Notes under the pieces: model-generated
Database searches by the model: none
Told to the model about the DNA's origin: nothing
What the model saw: the letters and a program-made list of their open reading frames with translations, nothing else
In this document: positions 27,051 through 35,394 of the stretch, piece by piece
Layout of the letters: every line of letters starts with the position of its first letter
Numbering within the stretch: position 1 is the first letter of the stretch
From: Methylobacter sp.
GTDB taxonomy: Bacteria > Pseudomonadota > Gammaproteobacteria > Methylococcales > Methylomonadaceae
Direction of reading: 5' to 3'
Assembly (NCBI RefSeq): GCF_030680395.1
Contig: NZ_JAUXVR010000044.1
Location: forward strand, 1-64,000
DNA: 64,000 nucleotides
Translations under genes and position numbers: made by a program

Positions 27051-27083
27051 GAAGGTGGATTCGCCTATAGGCAATCCACCTTC
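27051..27083 (+). repeat. Perfect hairpin after the MYNIYWW ORF
   Basis: GAAGGTGGATT pairs with AATCCACCTTC, and an inner GCC/GGC extends the stem. It is not followed by a clear T run. It could be a terminator of the small transcript or a dispersed palindromic repeat. Confidence 0.65.
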
Positions 27084-27221
27084 CTACGAATTACAGCTAA
27101 ATATCTAACAATCGTTTAAACGCAACGACTAAAATAAGGCCGTTTTAAAGCTCATTAAACGCGTAACAACCTTGTGTTTTCATGGTTGTTATGTGACGTG
27201 CATAACATCAGCTATCCCAAA

Positions 27222-29231
27222 TTAAAACTTCAGACTGACATGCCCGAAAAATGCCCTTCCAGCCATTTGATAATCACCTATAAAATTCAAGCTAGTGGGA
27301 GCCGGATCGTAATACCGTTTGTCCAATAAGTTGTAGACATTAAAACTGATGTCAACTTTCTGCCCAAACATGTTTTTCCCCAGCAATCCTACATCGAATA
27401 AGGCATATCCAGGCACATTGTTGCGTGTATCACTCGGATTGCGCAATGTATTGCCTTTGATAAGGATATGCGCAAAGCTGCTCCAGGTATTATCGAAAGC
27501 CCAATTTGCTGTCAGGTTGGTACGATGCCGCGGCACATCTGCTAACTGCTGACTAAGTTGAGTGCTATGCTGCAAGACATGATTGGCGCTGATATAGGAA
27601 CCTTGCAGATTGCCGCCAAAATCATAACGTGTCTCCAATTCGACACCCTCGGAGATTAAACTGCCATTATTGGCATACTGCAAAATCGTTGTTTGGCCGG
27701 AAACCGGTGAGATAATTTGATTGATTGCAGAGTGATAATAAGTAGCTTGGGTCGTCAAACCCGCCACGGGATGGGCAATAATGCCCGTTTCAAAGGTTTT
27801 AACTTCCTCCGGTTTAAGCATCGGATTGCCTGATACTACAGGATTATTGACGAGGCTGAGTTCACCGAAGGCAGGCGCCCGATAAGCTGTACCATAAGAA
27901 AATTTCAGTGAATAATTTTTAATAAACTCCCAATTAAAGCCCATCCTAGGATTGAATGTGCCGCCAAAGTCGCTGTATCTATCATAGCGAGCTCCCAAGG
28001 TCATGCGTAGGTTTTTTAATGGGTCCCAGACATCTTCAATGTAAATCCCCCAGCGTCTACGTGTTCTTTCCTCGCTAGAAGACAATGTCGGCATCAAGTG
28101 TTCTGGATCGCCTCCCAATTCATCAATAAGGTTACCCTGCTGCTCTTTTGCATAAGAAAACCCGCTGATCACGGTTTGAGTATCACTGATATGATAATTA
28201 GCTTGAATTTCACCACCGGTACGTGTGTCCTGAAAGCCGGTACGAAAAAACTGGGTCGGTGCAAGTTGCCATCTATTATCAGCGCTATAAAAATCGTGAA
28301 ATATTTGGGTATCTACCGTGAACTTATCTTGAATTTTCCAGGTTCGACTCAAGCGCAGAAAATAATCGTTATAATCTTGTTGAGTCCTGTCATCGCTAAG
28401 GACAGATGCCGCTCCAAAAAATGTGCCCGCTTTTTTGTTAATATAACGTCCGTCCAGTTTAAAGTCTTGATAACCTAATTGCCATTCCAGATCATAACGG
28501 CCTTCTGTAAGCTGGCTTCTACCGGGCGCTGAGGAAGGCTGTCCTTGAACACTCAAGCTGTCAGCCGGGATTGGCGAATTGATGCCGTTAGTATCGGTAA
28601 AATTGAAATGCAATGCGGCCTCAGCGCTATTATCGAATTGCTTGCCCCAGGATGCCCGATATTGCTGGGTATCGAAACTGCCCCAACCGGCTGAAGTTTG
28701 CACACCATTCAAATCCTTGGCGTTCTGGGTGATGATGTTGATAACGGCAAGAAAGGCATTAGCGCCGTATAAAGCCGAACTCGGACCGCGCACCACTTCG
28801 ACGCGTTTGATCGTATCCACCGGTAAATCATCGTAGACCCAACCACTACCGGCGTTCTGCAGATTATGATCCAGCGGATGGCCGTTCAACATAATCTGCA
28901 CTTTTTCAGACGTTAATGTTTTAACACCGCGAACTTCAATTTCACGCCACCCCATCTGCGTTTGCGTAATACCGATACCCGGAACCAAGCGCAACACATC
29001 CAACAAATTACGCGCACCGATCTGCTGAATATCGCTTTGGGTAATGACTGTCGTTGTCGCAATAGTCTTATCCACATGCTCTTCTATTTTCGAGGCGGTA
29101 ATTACGACTTGCCGTTCTGCGGCAAGATACGCCAATTCCTTTTCCAGATCATCATTCGAAGCTGCCGCTGCAAAAGCACTCGAATTCAACACCAAAACGC
29201 CAACGAGTAGGGTGTATAAATATTTAATCAT
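27222..29231 (-). CDS. TonB-dependent outer-membrane receptor
   Basis: The 669-residue protein has a signal peptide (residues 1-22, ending AFAAA), then a plug domain with TTTVITQSDIQQIGARNLLDVL, NGHPLD and VEVVRGPSSALYGANAF, then a 22-strand-type beta-barrel ending in an aromatic residue (HVSLKF). Such receptors import metal chelates, cobalamin or other scarce ligands using TonB energy. The ligand is not evident; no histidine-rich or cobalamin-specific motif stands out. It overlaps the upstream periplasmic binding protein gene by ATGA, so the three genes 30998-27222 form an operon. No permease or ATPase is present. Confidence 0.93.
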   Translation of the reverse strand: MIKYLYTLLVGVLVLNSSAFAAAASNDDLEKELAYLAAERQVVITASKIEEHVDKTIATTTVITQSDIQQIGARNLLDVLRLVPGIGITQTQMGWREIEVRGVKTLTSEKVQIMLNGHPLDHNLQNAGSGWVYDDLPVDTIKRVEVVRGPSSALYGANAFLAVINIITQNAKDLNGVQTSAGWGSFDTQQYRASWGKQFDNSAEAALHFNFTDTNGINSPIPADSLSVQGQPSSAPGRSQLTEGRYDLEWQLGYQDFKLDGRYINKKAGTFFGAASVLSDDRTQQDYNDYFLRLSRTWKIQDKFTVDTQIFHDFYSADNRWQLAPTQFFRTGFQDTRTGGEIQANYHISDTQTVISGFSYAKEQQGNLIDELGGDPEHLMPTLSSSEERTRRRWGIYIEDVWDPLKNLRMTLGARYDRYSDFGGTFNPRMGFNWEFIKNYSLKFSYGTAYRAPAFGELSLVNNPVVSGNPMLKPEEVKTFETGIIAHPVAGLTTQATYYHSAINQIISPVSGQTTILQYANNGSLISEGVELETRYDFGGNLQGSYISANHVLQHSTQLSQQLADVPRHRTNLTANWAFDNTWSSFAHILIKGNTLRNPSDTRNNVPGYALFDVGLLGKNMFGQKVDISFNVYNLLDKRYYDPAPTSLNFIGDYQMAGRAFFGHVSLKF

Positions 29232-30163
29232 TTATCACACTCCACAATTTTATTAACCGAATCCAGGGCGTCTTGATTAAAACTGAATCGTAATGCGTCG
29301 AGAGCGCATTTGTTTAAAGTAACCGTTGAGCCCGCAGGGTTTTGCACCGTCCCCTCCGGCACTTTATCCTCATTTATCATCAGGGCTAAACTTGCCGACT
29401 GTCGCCCAATCGTTGCCAGATCCGCAGAAATTGCCAACACCGCGCCTTGTTCTATAAACACCTCACTGTAAGCGTAAACCGGTTTTTTCTGTTGTTGCGC
29501 CGCTTGAAAAATTTGCTGCACTGACGCTTTACTGCTTAAAACAACCGGATCGGAAATAATCCAGAACATATCTATTTTGGGCAGCAATTCATTGAGCGCC
29601 CCGCTGATCTCTTGCGTATCATTAATGGGCTGGTTAATGATATTTATGCCTAAGGCTAAGGCCTCTTTTTTAATGGTTTCTACGTATTCACGACTGAATT
29701 TATCATTGTAAAGTAAGCCGATTGTTTTAATCGTTGGAAAGAAATAGCGTAACAACGATATTTCTTGCGCAGACGACAATTCATTGGCTACACCATAAGT
29801 TCCTTCGCCAATATCCAATCTTCTCCAATTAATAGCGGCTGAAAATAACAATTTTTTGTTAGAGGCAACATTACGCGCTAACGAATAGGCTTTGGTTCCT
29901 ATGCAATAAATAAGCACAGGATTTTCTTGTTGGATAAGCTGTTTCAGCTCCGCTTCGGCATCGGCATGACTGTTTAAATTAAACTCAGTCCATTGATAAG
30001 CGTTTTGCTGCAAGACTTTTTTAAATTCAGAGGCGATTGTTTCATATCGAAAAACGGTATTATCACTATTAACAATCAGCACCTTACCCGGCAGGGCAAA
30101 ACCGGCGCTAACCCAAAAGACACTCAATAGGATTAAGACCTTACAAAAATCCATTATTTTCAT
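29228..30163 (-). CDS. Periplasmic substrate-binding protein, PF04392-like
   Basis: The 311-residue protein has a signal peptide of about 23 residues and a two-lobed periplasmic-binding fold typical of the PF04392 ABC substrate-binding family. Recognisable stretches are CIGTKAYSLARN, TIGLLYNDKFS and YAYSEVFIEQGAVLAISAD. Members are often found without a transporter, next to TonB receptors or sensor kinases, and their ligands are mostly unknown. It is coupled to the TonB receptor by a four-base overlap and lies 49 bases after the PhnD-like gene. Confidence 0.8.
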   Translation of the reverse strand: MKIMDFCKVLILLSVFWVSAGFALPGKVLIVNSDNTVFRYETIASEFKKVLQQNAYQWTEFNLNSHADAEAELKQLIQQENPVLIYCIGTKAYSLARNVASNKKLLFSAAINWRRLDIGEGTYGVANELSSAQEISLLRYFFPTIKTIGLLYNDKFSREYVETIKKEALALGINIINQPINDTQEISGALNELLPKIDMFWIISDPVVLSSKASVQQIFQAAQQQKKPVYAYSEVFIEQGAVLAISADLATIGRQSASLALMINEDKVPEGTVQNPAGSTVTLNKCALDALRFSFNQDALDSVNKIVECDK

Positions 30164-30212
30164 AGTGGGTTCCAGCCTTTATAAGACGCGCGGCGATTAT
30201 TGAAGCATTTCA

Positions 30213-30998
30213 TTACATTGCCCTCCAGCCATCTATGCCCAGTAACTTTAAATTCTCTCCACCGGCATCGGCTTCCGACATTTTTCGTAACACTTCAAGT
30301 AATTCCGCTTCTTGCTGCTCCGGTTTTTTCAATGTTGCCGCAACCAATAAATAATCCTTTTCGCTAAAACCCAAGCCATGTAATTCTCTAAATTGATTGG
30401 GATTAATCATCGCCAGCTTATCCAAACTGCTTTCTGCGGAAATGGCGGCACTCGCCATGCCAAAACCCACCGCCATAATCGCATCGATGTCTTTAGGCAC
30501 GAGAAGTATTTTGATGTCTTTAAGCAGCGCTTCCTGCTCTTTGCCGAGTATTTGCTTCAATACACTGTGAATGTATTCTTCACTTCCTGCGCCAGCAACC
30601 ACGGTATTTTTAAGCATAGTGACATCGACAATATCTTTTTTTGTACTTAATACCTTCCTTTGCATGGTGTTGCCCTTTGACGTGCCGACCAAGGCAATTT
30701 TCAGCGGCACATTTTTTTGCTGCAATGCCTTTAAATGCCAACTGGATAATAAATAAATATCGCCTTTTTTTTCCTGGATTACCGCTTCAAAATTTTCCCT
30801 GCTATCAAAAGGCTGGAAATAATAGCCGCCATGGTTCACCAAATAGGTATCAAAAGCTGTTTTTAACGTGGCAAAATTATTGATATTCGTTTCCGGATTA
30901 TAAAAATAGATAATCGACCCTACATTGGAATAGGCCGACCAGTAACTTCCGGTAATAAATACAGAAAAGATAAAAAAGACAGGCAAGATGCGTTTCAT
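30213..30998 (-). CDS. PhnD-like periplasmic binding protein
   Basis: The 261-residue protein has an N-terminal signal sequence or anchor (about 22 residues) and a PhnD/SsuA-type periplasmic-binding fold with ENFEAVIQEKKGDIYLLSSWHLKAL and LPLKIALVGTSKGN-like stretches. PhnD-like proteins bind phosphonates or related ligands for ABC import, but no transporter genes lie here. Without them it may present a ligand to a sensor or receptor. It is the first gene of the three-gene TonB operon, and its promoter should lie between 30999 and 31218. Confidence 0.78.
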   Translation of the reverse strand: MKRILPVFFIFSVFITGSYWSAYSNVGSIIYFYNPETNINNFATLKTAFDTYLVNHGGYYFQPFDSRENFEAVIQEKKGDIYLLSSWHLKALQQKNVPLKIALVGTSKGNTMQRKVLSTKKDIVDVTMLKNTVVAGAGSEEYIHSVLKQILGKEQEALLKDIKILLVPKDIDAIMAVGFGMASAAISAESSLDKLAMINPNQFRELHGLGFSEKDYLLVAATLKKPEQQEAELLEVLRKMSEADAGGENLKLLGIDGWRAM

Positions 30999-31218
30999 TT
31001 CTAGTATCTTTCGTTAAAACCGCACGTTAATACCAAGAAATAAGCCTTTGGGGTGGTCATTTAATATTCTTTAAATTATAAGAAGCCGCAATAATAGCCT
31101 TTACAGAAAAATAAAGCACCGTAAAAATGCGACTAAATCCCAGTTAATCCTCTTCCAATAAATGAGTATCACAGTCGATTATAAACTCAAAAAAATATAG
31201 AACCGGATTGTCCGCAGT

Positions 31219-32772
31219 TCATGTTTTTTTAATGCACATTCCACATTCGTTATTTAAAGTAGCCTCATCCCAGCCCAGCGTTCTTGCAGTCATTTCGGCG
31301 AGATAACGTAATTCGGACTGAGTCATTTTTGCCAATATTAACAAGGGAATCCGCCGTCTGAGCAAGTCTTCCAAATGTACGACCATTTCATGACCGGCAC
31401 AAAATACCAAATCGGCGAATATAAAAGGCAGCGTGGGCATGATCCGCTTTGCCAACGGGGTATCCTGTTTTATTAATTGAAAAACCATCGACACGCGTTT
31501 TGCGTGTCGCCGTATCAGCCATTGTGCGCTTTCTTTGTCTATGCCCAGCGTTACAGCTTCGAGCAAAGCCGCATCCGCCCACAACCGATAATCCTGATCA
31601 GGCAGCCACGGAAATGGCCTGCCGTCAGTTTTGCAAGGCTTGTCAACGCCCAGGTTCTCACAAAGCGTATTGACGATCTGCGCCGCATCCTCCCGCGCCG
31701 AAGTGATTTTTCCGCCGATGGACATCAAGAGACCGTTATCGGCGACTTTCAATTCCCAGTCGCGGCTGACGGCAGACGGCGTTGTTTTTGAGCTTTGTTT
31801 TAAAACGCGCAAGCCGGCGTAACGACCAATAATGTCAGCCTCAGTCCAATTTATCTCAAGCACCCGGTTGGCCTCGGTCAGCAGATAATCGACTTCATCC
31901 GCTGCGACAAAAACCTGATCGACATCGCCGGTATAATCGGTATCGGTAGTGCCCAGCAGCGTCAGCCCGTACCACGGAATCATGAAGAACACTCTCCCGT
32001 CCGTTTTCGCGGTCAGCAACAGCGCGTCATTGCCGAGTGCCTTGGGCAAGATTAAATGTATGCCTTTGGTTAATCTGCAATCGCCTTCAGTTGTCCATTG
32101 CCCGATTGTGTTAACGATTTGTCGGGCATAAACGGCCGCTGTTTTGCCGTCGACCTGATTTTGAATTTTAGCGCCACAAGCTCGTCCCTTATCTTCAATA
32201 AAGCCGGTCACTTTGCAGTAATTCACACATACCGCTCCGGCCGATAACGCGCCATCGATCAATTCCAGGACCAAACGGGCATCGTCGGTCTGCGCGTCGG
32301 CATACGTAAAACCGCCGGTTAATAATGCCGGATTGAGACAGGGAAAACGCTCCGCGAATGCAGCCCGGCTGAATCGACGATGAGCTTGGTCCGAGCAGGG
32401 CGTTCCAGCCAAAAGATCATAAAGCGTCAGACCGAGTTTCAGGCGAATATTGCTTAACCTGCTGCCCTTAAAAACCGGAACGCCAAAACGTAGCGGCCAA
32501 ACACGATGCGGTGCGGCTTTCTTCAACATCTCGCGTTCGCGCAAGGCTTTTTTAACCAGCTTGAAATCCAGAGACTCCAGATAACGCAGGCCGCCGTGTA
32601 TCAGCTTGCTGGAAGCGGATGAAGTTCCCGAGGCCCAGTCGCCCTGGTCGACGATGGCAACTTTCAGACCGCGCAAAGCGGCATCATAAGCCGTCCATGC
32701 GCCATAAATGCCACCGCCGCAAACCAGCACATCAAAATGCCGGTCGGCGAGTTGCGCAAAGTCCCGTTTCAC
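31219..32772 (-). CDS. glpD: Glycerol-3-phosphate dehydrogenase (FAD, aerobic)
   Basis: The 517-residue flavoprotein has the FAD-binding GGGIYGAWTAYDAALRG near residue 18, SGTSSASSKLIHGGLRYLE near residue 46 and LTTLGTTDTDYTGD-like sequence in the substrate domain, followed by the C-terminal helical domain of GlpD. It oxidises sn-glycerol-3-phosphate to dihydroxyacetone phosphate at the membrane and passes electrons to quinone. It overlaps the upstream glycerophosphodiesterase gene by four bases (ATGA), which fits a phospholipid-headgroup salvage unit. Confidence 0.94.
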   Translation of the reverse strand: MKRDFAQLADRHFDVLVCGGGIYGAWTAYDAALRGLKVAIVDQGDWASGTSSASSKLIHGGLRYLESLDFKLVKKALREREMLKKAAPHRVWPLRFGVPVFKGSRLSNIRLKLGLTLYDLLAGTPCSDQAHRRFSRAAFAERFPCLNPALLTGGFTYADAQTDDARLVLELIDGALSAGAVCVNYCKVTGFIEDKGRACGAKIQNQVDGKTAAVYARQIVNTIGQWTTEGDCRLTKGIHLILPKALGNDALLLTAKTDGRVFFMIPWYGLTLLGTTDTDYTGDVDQVFVAADEVDYLLTEANRVLEINWTEADIIGRYAGLRVLKQSSKTTPSAVSRDWELKVADNGLLMSIGGKITSAREDAAQIVNTLCENLGVDKPCKTDGRPFPWLPDQDYRLWADAALLEAVTLGIDKESAQWLIRRHAKRVSMVFQLIKQDTPLAKRIMPTLPFIFADLVFCAGHEMVVHLEDLLRRRIPLLILAKMTQSELRYLAEMTARTLGWDEATLNNECGMCIKKT

Positions 32773-33530
32773 GAATCGCGCAGCTGCAATGCCAGTTGCG
32801 GGTAATCGGTAATCAGGATATTGACCTTCAGATCCAGCGCTTTTTGAATCTCCTCAGTACTGTTGCAGGTATAAACCCCAACGCCTTTGCCCCGCTCCCG
32901 CAAAAGCTTGGCAATAGACTCGTTATGAATATCGATGGGCAGGCAAAAACCGGCAAGAAAGCTGTATTCTTTCAGGAACAGCTCGATGTCGGTCTGGGTG
33001 TGATGGCCGGACAGCAGATAGTAAAGCGGCAAATCCGGTGAGTGTTGATGGGCAAAAATCAGGCCGGGCAGACTGTATGAAGAAATAAACACGCCATCGG
33101 CCGCCGATGTGCCGATGATCGCCAGCATTTGCAGGATTTTAGTTTCCAGCCGTTGCCGCGATTCCTCGTCGCGACTTTTAAGCTCAATATCCAGACCGCA
33201 ACGCCCTCGGAAACTATCGATAAACTCCTTAAGGCTCAACGCGCCTTCCGATGCCGCATCGGGCGAGCAGTATCCGGCAAAATCCATTTGCTCAAGCTGC
33301 GCGAAATTAAAATCGTCGATGCCTTTTCCAGGATGACCCAGCTTATCCAGCTCCCAGTCATGCCAAAGAACAGGCACCTCATCCAGACTCAACTGCACAT
33401 CGGTTTCAATGCCGTCTATCGGATATTGCAGCGCATGATTAAAAGCCGCGCGGGTATTTTCGGCAATGGCAACGGTCTCCTTATTAGCGCCGCGATGAGC
33501 AAAGATCAAACACTTATTCTTATTATTCAT
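32769..33530 (-). CDS. ugpQ: Glycerophosphodiester phosphodiesterase
   Basis: The 253-residue TIM-barrel phosphodiesterase shows AHRGANKETVAIAENTRAAF (catalytic histidine and Asn/Glu) at the N terminus, DGIETDVQLSLDEVPVLWHDW near residue 35 with metal-binding acids, and later DIELKS. It hydrolyses glycerophosphodiesters to glycerol-3-phosphate and an alcohol. No signal peptide is visible, which makes the cytosolic UgpQ type more likely than periplasmic GlpQ. The product feeds the downstream, overlapping glpD. Confidence 0.9.
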   Translation of the reverse strand: MNNKNKCLIFAHRGANKETVAIAENTRAAFNHALQYPIDGIETDVQLSLDEVPVLWHDWELDKLGHPGKGIDDFNFAQLEQMDFAGYCSPDAASEGALSLKEFIDSFRGRCGLDIELKSRDEESRQRLETKILQMLAIIGTSAADGVFISSYSLPGLIFAHQHSPDLPLYYLLSGHHTQTDIELFLKEYSFLAGFCLPIDIHNESIAKLLRERGKGVGVYTCNSTEEIQKALDLKVNILITDYPQLALQLRDS

Positions 33531-33578
33531 TATGTTATATCCTCATTATTTTATTCGCTGATTCCCAAGCTCAAATTG

Positions 33579-34415
33579 TTATGCCAGCAACCGTGGATTT
33601 ACCAATTCCAACACCGCTATTTCCGGGTAACAATTGAACCTCACCGGCAAAATTGCCCAACCGATCCCTCGACTTATAAAAAGCGGGGTTCTGGGCGTGG
33701 CGATAAGGCCGCTGGAATAGTCCTTGTTTTTTACCGGCAATCTGGGCGCCCCCAAAAAAGGTATTACAACCTGCCCGCCGTGGGTATGACCGCTCAGCAC
33801 CAAAGACAGCGGCGTTTCAAACTCCGTATCGACTGAATCCGGATTATGCGACAACAGTATCCTGCAATCGCCTTGATCCGAGCTGGAAAACACCTTGTCG
33901 ATTTTTAGCTCGTCGCCCCAAAAGTCCCCTGCCCCGCCGATCAAAATCCTGTCGCGACCCTTGTAAATCGGCTTGCATTGATGCCGAACATTCTGCCCTG
34001 ATCGTTCCAACCAATACAGGGATCTACTATTGTCGGCCCAATGATCATGATTCCCCAACACCGAATAGACACCATACCTTGCGCTTAGCTTAGACAAAAT
34101 AGGCCATACTTTGTCGATTTCTTCAATCGTGTTCCGTTCATGAACATAATCGCCGGTGCATACGATAGCGTCCGTGTTTAAGCTGTTTGTCCGGTGAACT
34201 ATTTCTTCAACAAACAACGGGGAGACCAGATAACCCAAATGCACATCCGTCACGTGCGCAAGTGTAAACCCGTGAAACGAAAGCGGCAGATTAGAGATTG
34301 GAATCTTGTACCGATTCACCTGCACGATGTTTCGCTCGATGAATACCGGATAACTCCCGGCAAAGGCAAGCGCACCGCCGGAAAGCGCTGATTTAAGAAA
34401 GGATCTTCTGTTCAT
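33579..34415 (-). CDS. Tat-exported metallophosphoesterase (calcineurin-like, YkuE-type)
   Basis: The 278-residue protein starts with a twin-arginine signal (RRSFLKSALSGGALAFAG). The calcineurin-like dinuclear metal site is complete: DVHLG near residue 56, GDYVH, GNHDHW near 115, LLSHNPD and GHTHGGQ near 220. Related YkuE-type proteins act on phospholipid-like or nucleotide substrates outside the cytosol; the exact substrate cannot be read. It lies 48 bases upstream of the ugpQ-like gene in the same direction and may belong to the same operon, which fits a phosphodiester-salvage theme. Confidence 0.88.
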   Translation of the reverse strand: MNRRSFLKSALSGGALAFAGSYPVFIERNIVQVNRYKIPISNLPLSFHGFTLAHVTDVHLGYLVSPLFVEEIVHRTNSLNTDAIVCTGDYVHERNTIEEIDKVWPILSKLSARYGVYSVLGNHDHWADNSRSLYWLERSGQNVRHQCKPIYKGRDRILIGGAGDFWGDELKIDKVFSSSDQGDCRILLSHNPDSVDTEFETPLSLVLSGHTHGGQVVIPFLGAPRLPVKNKDYSSGLIATPRTPLFISRGIGWAILPVRFNCYPEIAVLELVNPRLLA

Positions 34416-34496
34416 AGAAGTATCTTGAATTTGTTTAATGCAGTGAGCTCGTGGGATGGGTAGAGCGGCGCAAAACCCATCGTATTGAGATTGCGA

Positions 34497-34739
34497 TTAG
34501 GCTGCTTCCCTCAATAACTTCGAAGCTAAGTTATGACCGGCAGTAGGGGGAGGTAAAGGCTTGCCGTCATCTAACATGGTTGTAACCCATTCATCGACTA
34601 TTTGACATAGATCATGATATACCTGCACTTCATCGTCGCCATGACAACATGGGCCGATGATGCCAGGGAATTGACCAATAAAGCATTGATCCTCTTCGGA
34701 CCATTCGACAATTTTTAGGTATTGGGCTGATTCTTTCAT
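34497..34739 (-). CDS. hicB: HicB-family antitoxin
   Basis: The 80-residue protein has the HicB RNase-H-like N-terminal half (YLKIVEWSEEDQCFIGQFPGI) and a short C-terminal part. HicB binds HicA and neutralises it by masking the toxin's catalytic histidine. It starts as TAATG on the stop of the upstream hicA reading frame, the normal hicAB order. The toxin partner carries a premature stop, so this antitoxin may be an orphan survivor. It is short compared with HicB proteins that carry a DNA-binding tail, and the tail looks absent. Confidence 0.8.
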   Translation of the reverse strand: MKESAQYLKIVEWSEEDQCFIGQFPGIIGPCCHGDDEVQVYHDLCQIVDEWVTTMLDDGKPLPPPTAGHNLASKLLREAA

Positions 34740-34930
34740 TATTCTGACTCCTGAATTTCCTGTTTAACCTCTCGCTCCTGATAAAATTTGGCATCGTCAC
34801 CAAGCTAACCAGAGATAGCAATTTTTACACCTTTTTTGTGTTCAAAATTTCTGTGACTGCCTTTGCCGCCTCGATTAACAAAGCCGAACTGCTCAAGTTC
34901 AAATATTAATTCTCTAATTTTCCGTGGCAT
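34739..34930 (-). pseudogene. hicA: hicA toxin with in-frame amber stop
   Basis: Starting at ATG 34930, the reading frame gives MPRKIRELIFEL, then GKGSHRNFEHKKG with the catalytic histidine, then TAG at 34807-34805, and continues in the same frame as LGDDAKFYQEREVK to TAA at 34741-34739. With that one stop ignored, the 63-codon frame reads as a complete HicA, in which SGxLGDDAK is a common stretch. HicA is an mRNA interferase. A single base change would restore a sense codon (for example AAG). The truncated product of 41 residues probably does not fold. Confidence 0.85.
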
Positions 34931-34948
34931 GTTTAGATACAGTTTATA

Positions 34949-34984
34949 TCAGGTTGGCAATGGCCGCGCTATCTCATAATTCAT
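34949..34984 (-). pseudogene. Possible remnant of a RelE/ParE-type toxin gene
   Basis: An ATG overlaps the stop of the antitoxin gene (TTATGA) and opens 11 codons (MNYEIARPLPT) before TGA. The overlap geometry is that of a toxin gene after its antitoxin, but only this stub remains before hicA begins. The identity is a guess from position. Confidence 0.2.
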
Positions 34985-35169
34985 AAAGGCAGCTCTTTTT
35001 CTAGTTGCTCAATTGTGACGCTGTCTCCGCGATCAAGCTCCGCCATTCCTTGCCGTATAACCGCAATAAATTCAATTTCTTGCGCAACCTGATGTAAAGA
35101 AACTTCGTCCGGTAACCGCAAAAGCAAATCTTTGATAATTTCCTTGCCGCTCCTGTTGGCGGTATTCAT
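34981..35169 (-). CDS. Short antitoxin-like protein
   Basis: The 62-residue acidic helical protein has the stretch LLLRLPDEVSLHQVAQEIEFIAVIRQG and the tail EQLEKELPL; each is quoted only as a landmark. This pattern is seen in small antitoxins that precede RelE/ParE toxins. A ribosome binding site-like GGGAAATT lies upstream. No intact toxin follows; only an 11-codon stub does. It is upstream of the hicAB remnant in the same direction. Confidence 0.6.
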   Translation of the reverse strand: MNTANRSGKEIIKDLLLRLPDEVSLHQVAQEIEFIAVIRQGMAELDRGDSVTIEQLEKELPL

Positions 35170-35291
35170 AAATTAATTTCCCGAAGTTCAATGCCAATGA
35201 CACGGCCTAACTGTTTTGATTGAGCCGAGTATAAAACAACGGAACATGGCGTACAAACAATTACGAAGCTTGTTCTGGAACAAGTTGCGCT

Positions 35292-35358
35292 GATTCCCAA
35301 TCGCCAGATTGGGAATCTCGAAGGCGAAGCCCCAGCTTCGTGATACAGGAAGCTGGGG
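35292..35358. repeat. Two adjacent hairpin repeats downstream of the GST gene
   Basis: GATTCCCAATC pairs with GATTGGGAATC, and CCCCAGCTTC pairs with GAAGCTGGGG nine bases further on. They lie between the GST gene and the toxin-antitoxin remnants and look like small intergenic palindromes. One of them could end the GST transcript. Confidence 0.65.
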
Positions 35359-35394
35359 AACTTGGGAACTAGCGAGCGTGGGATCTAGCGAAAT

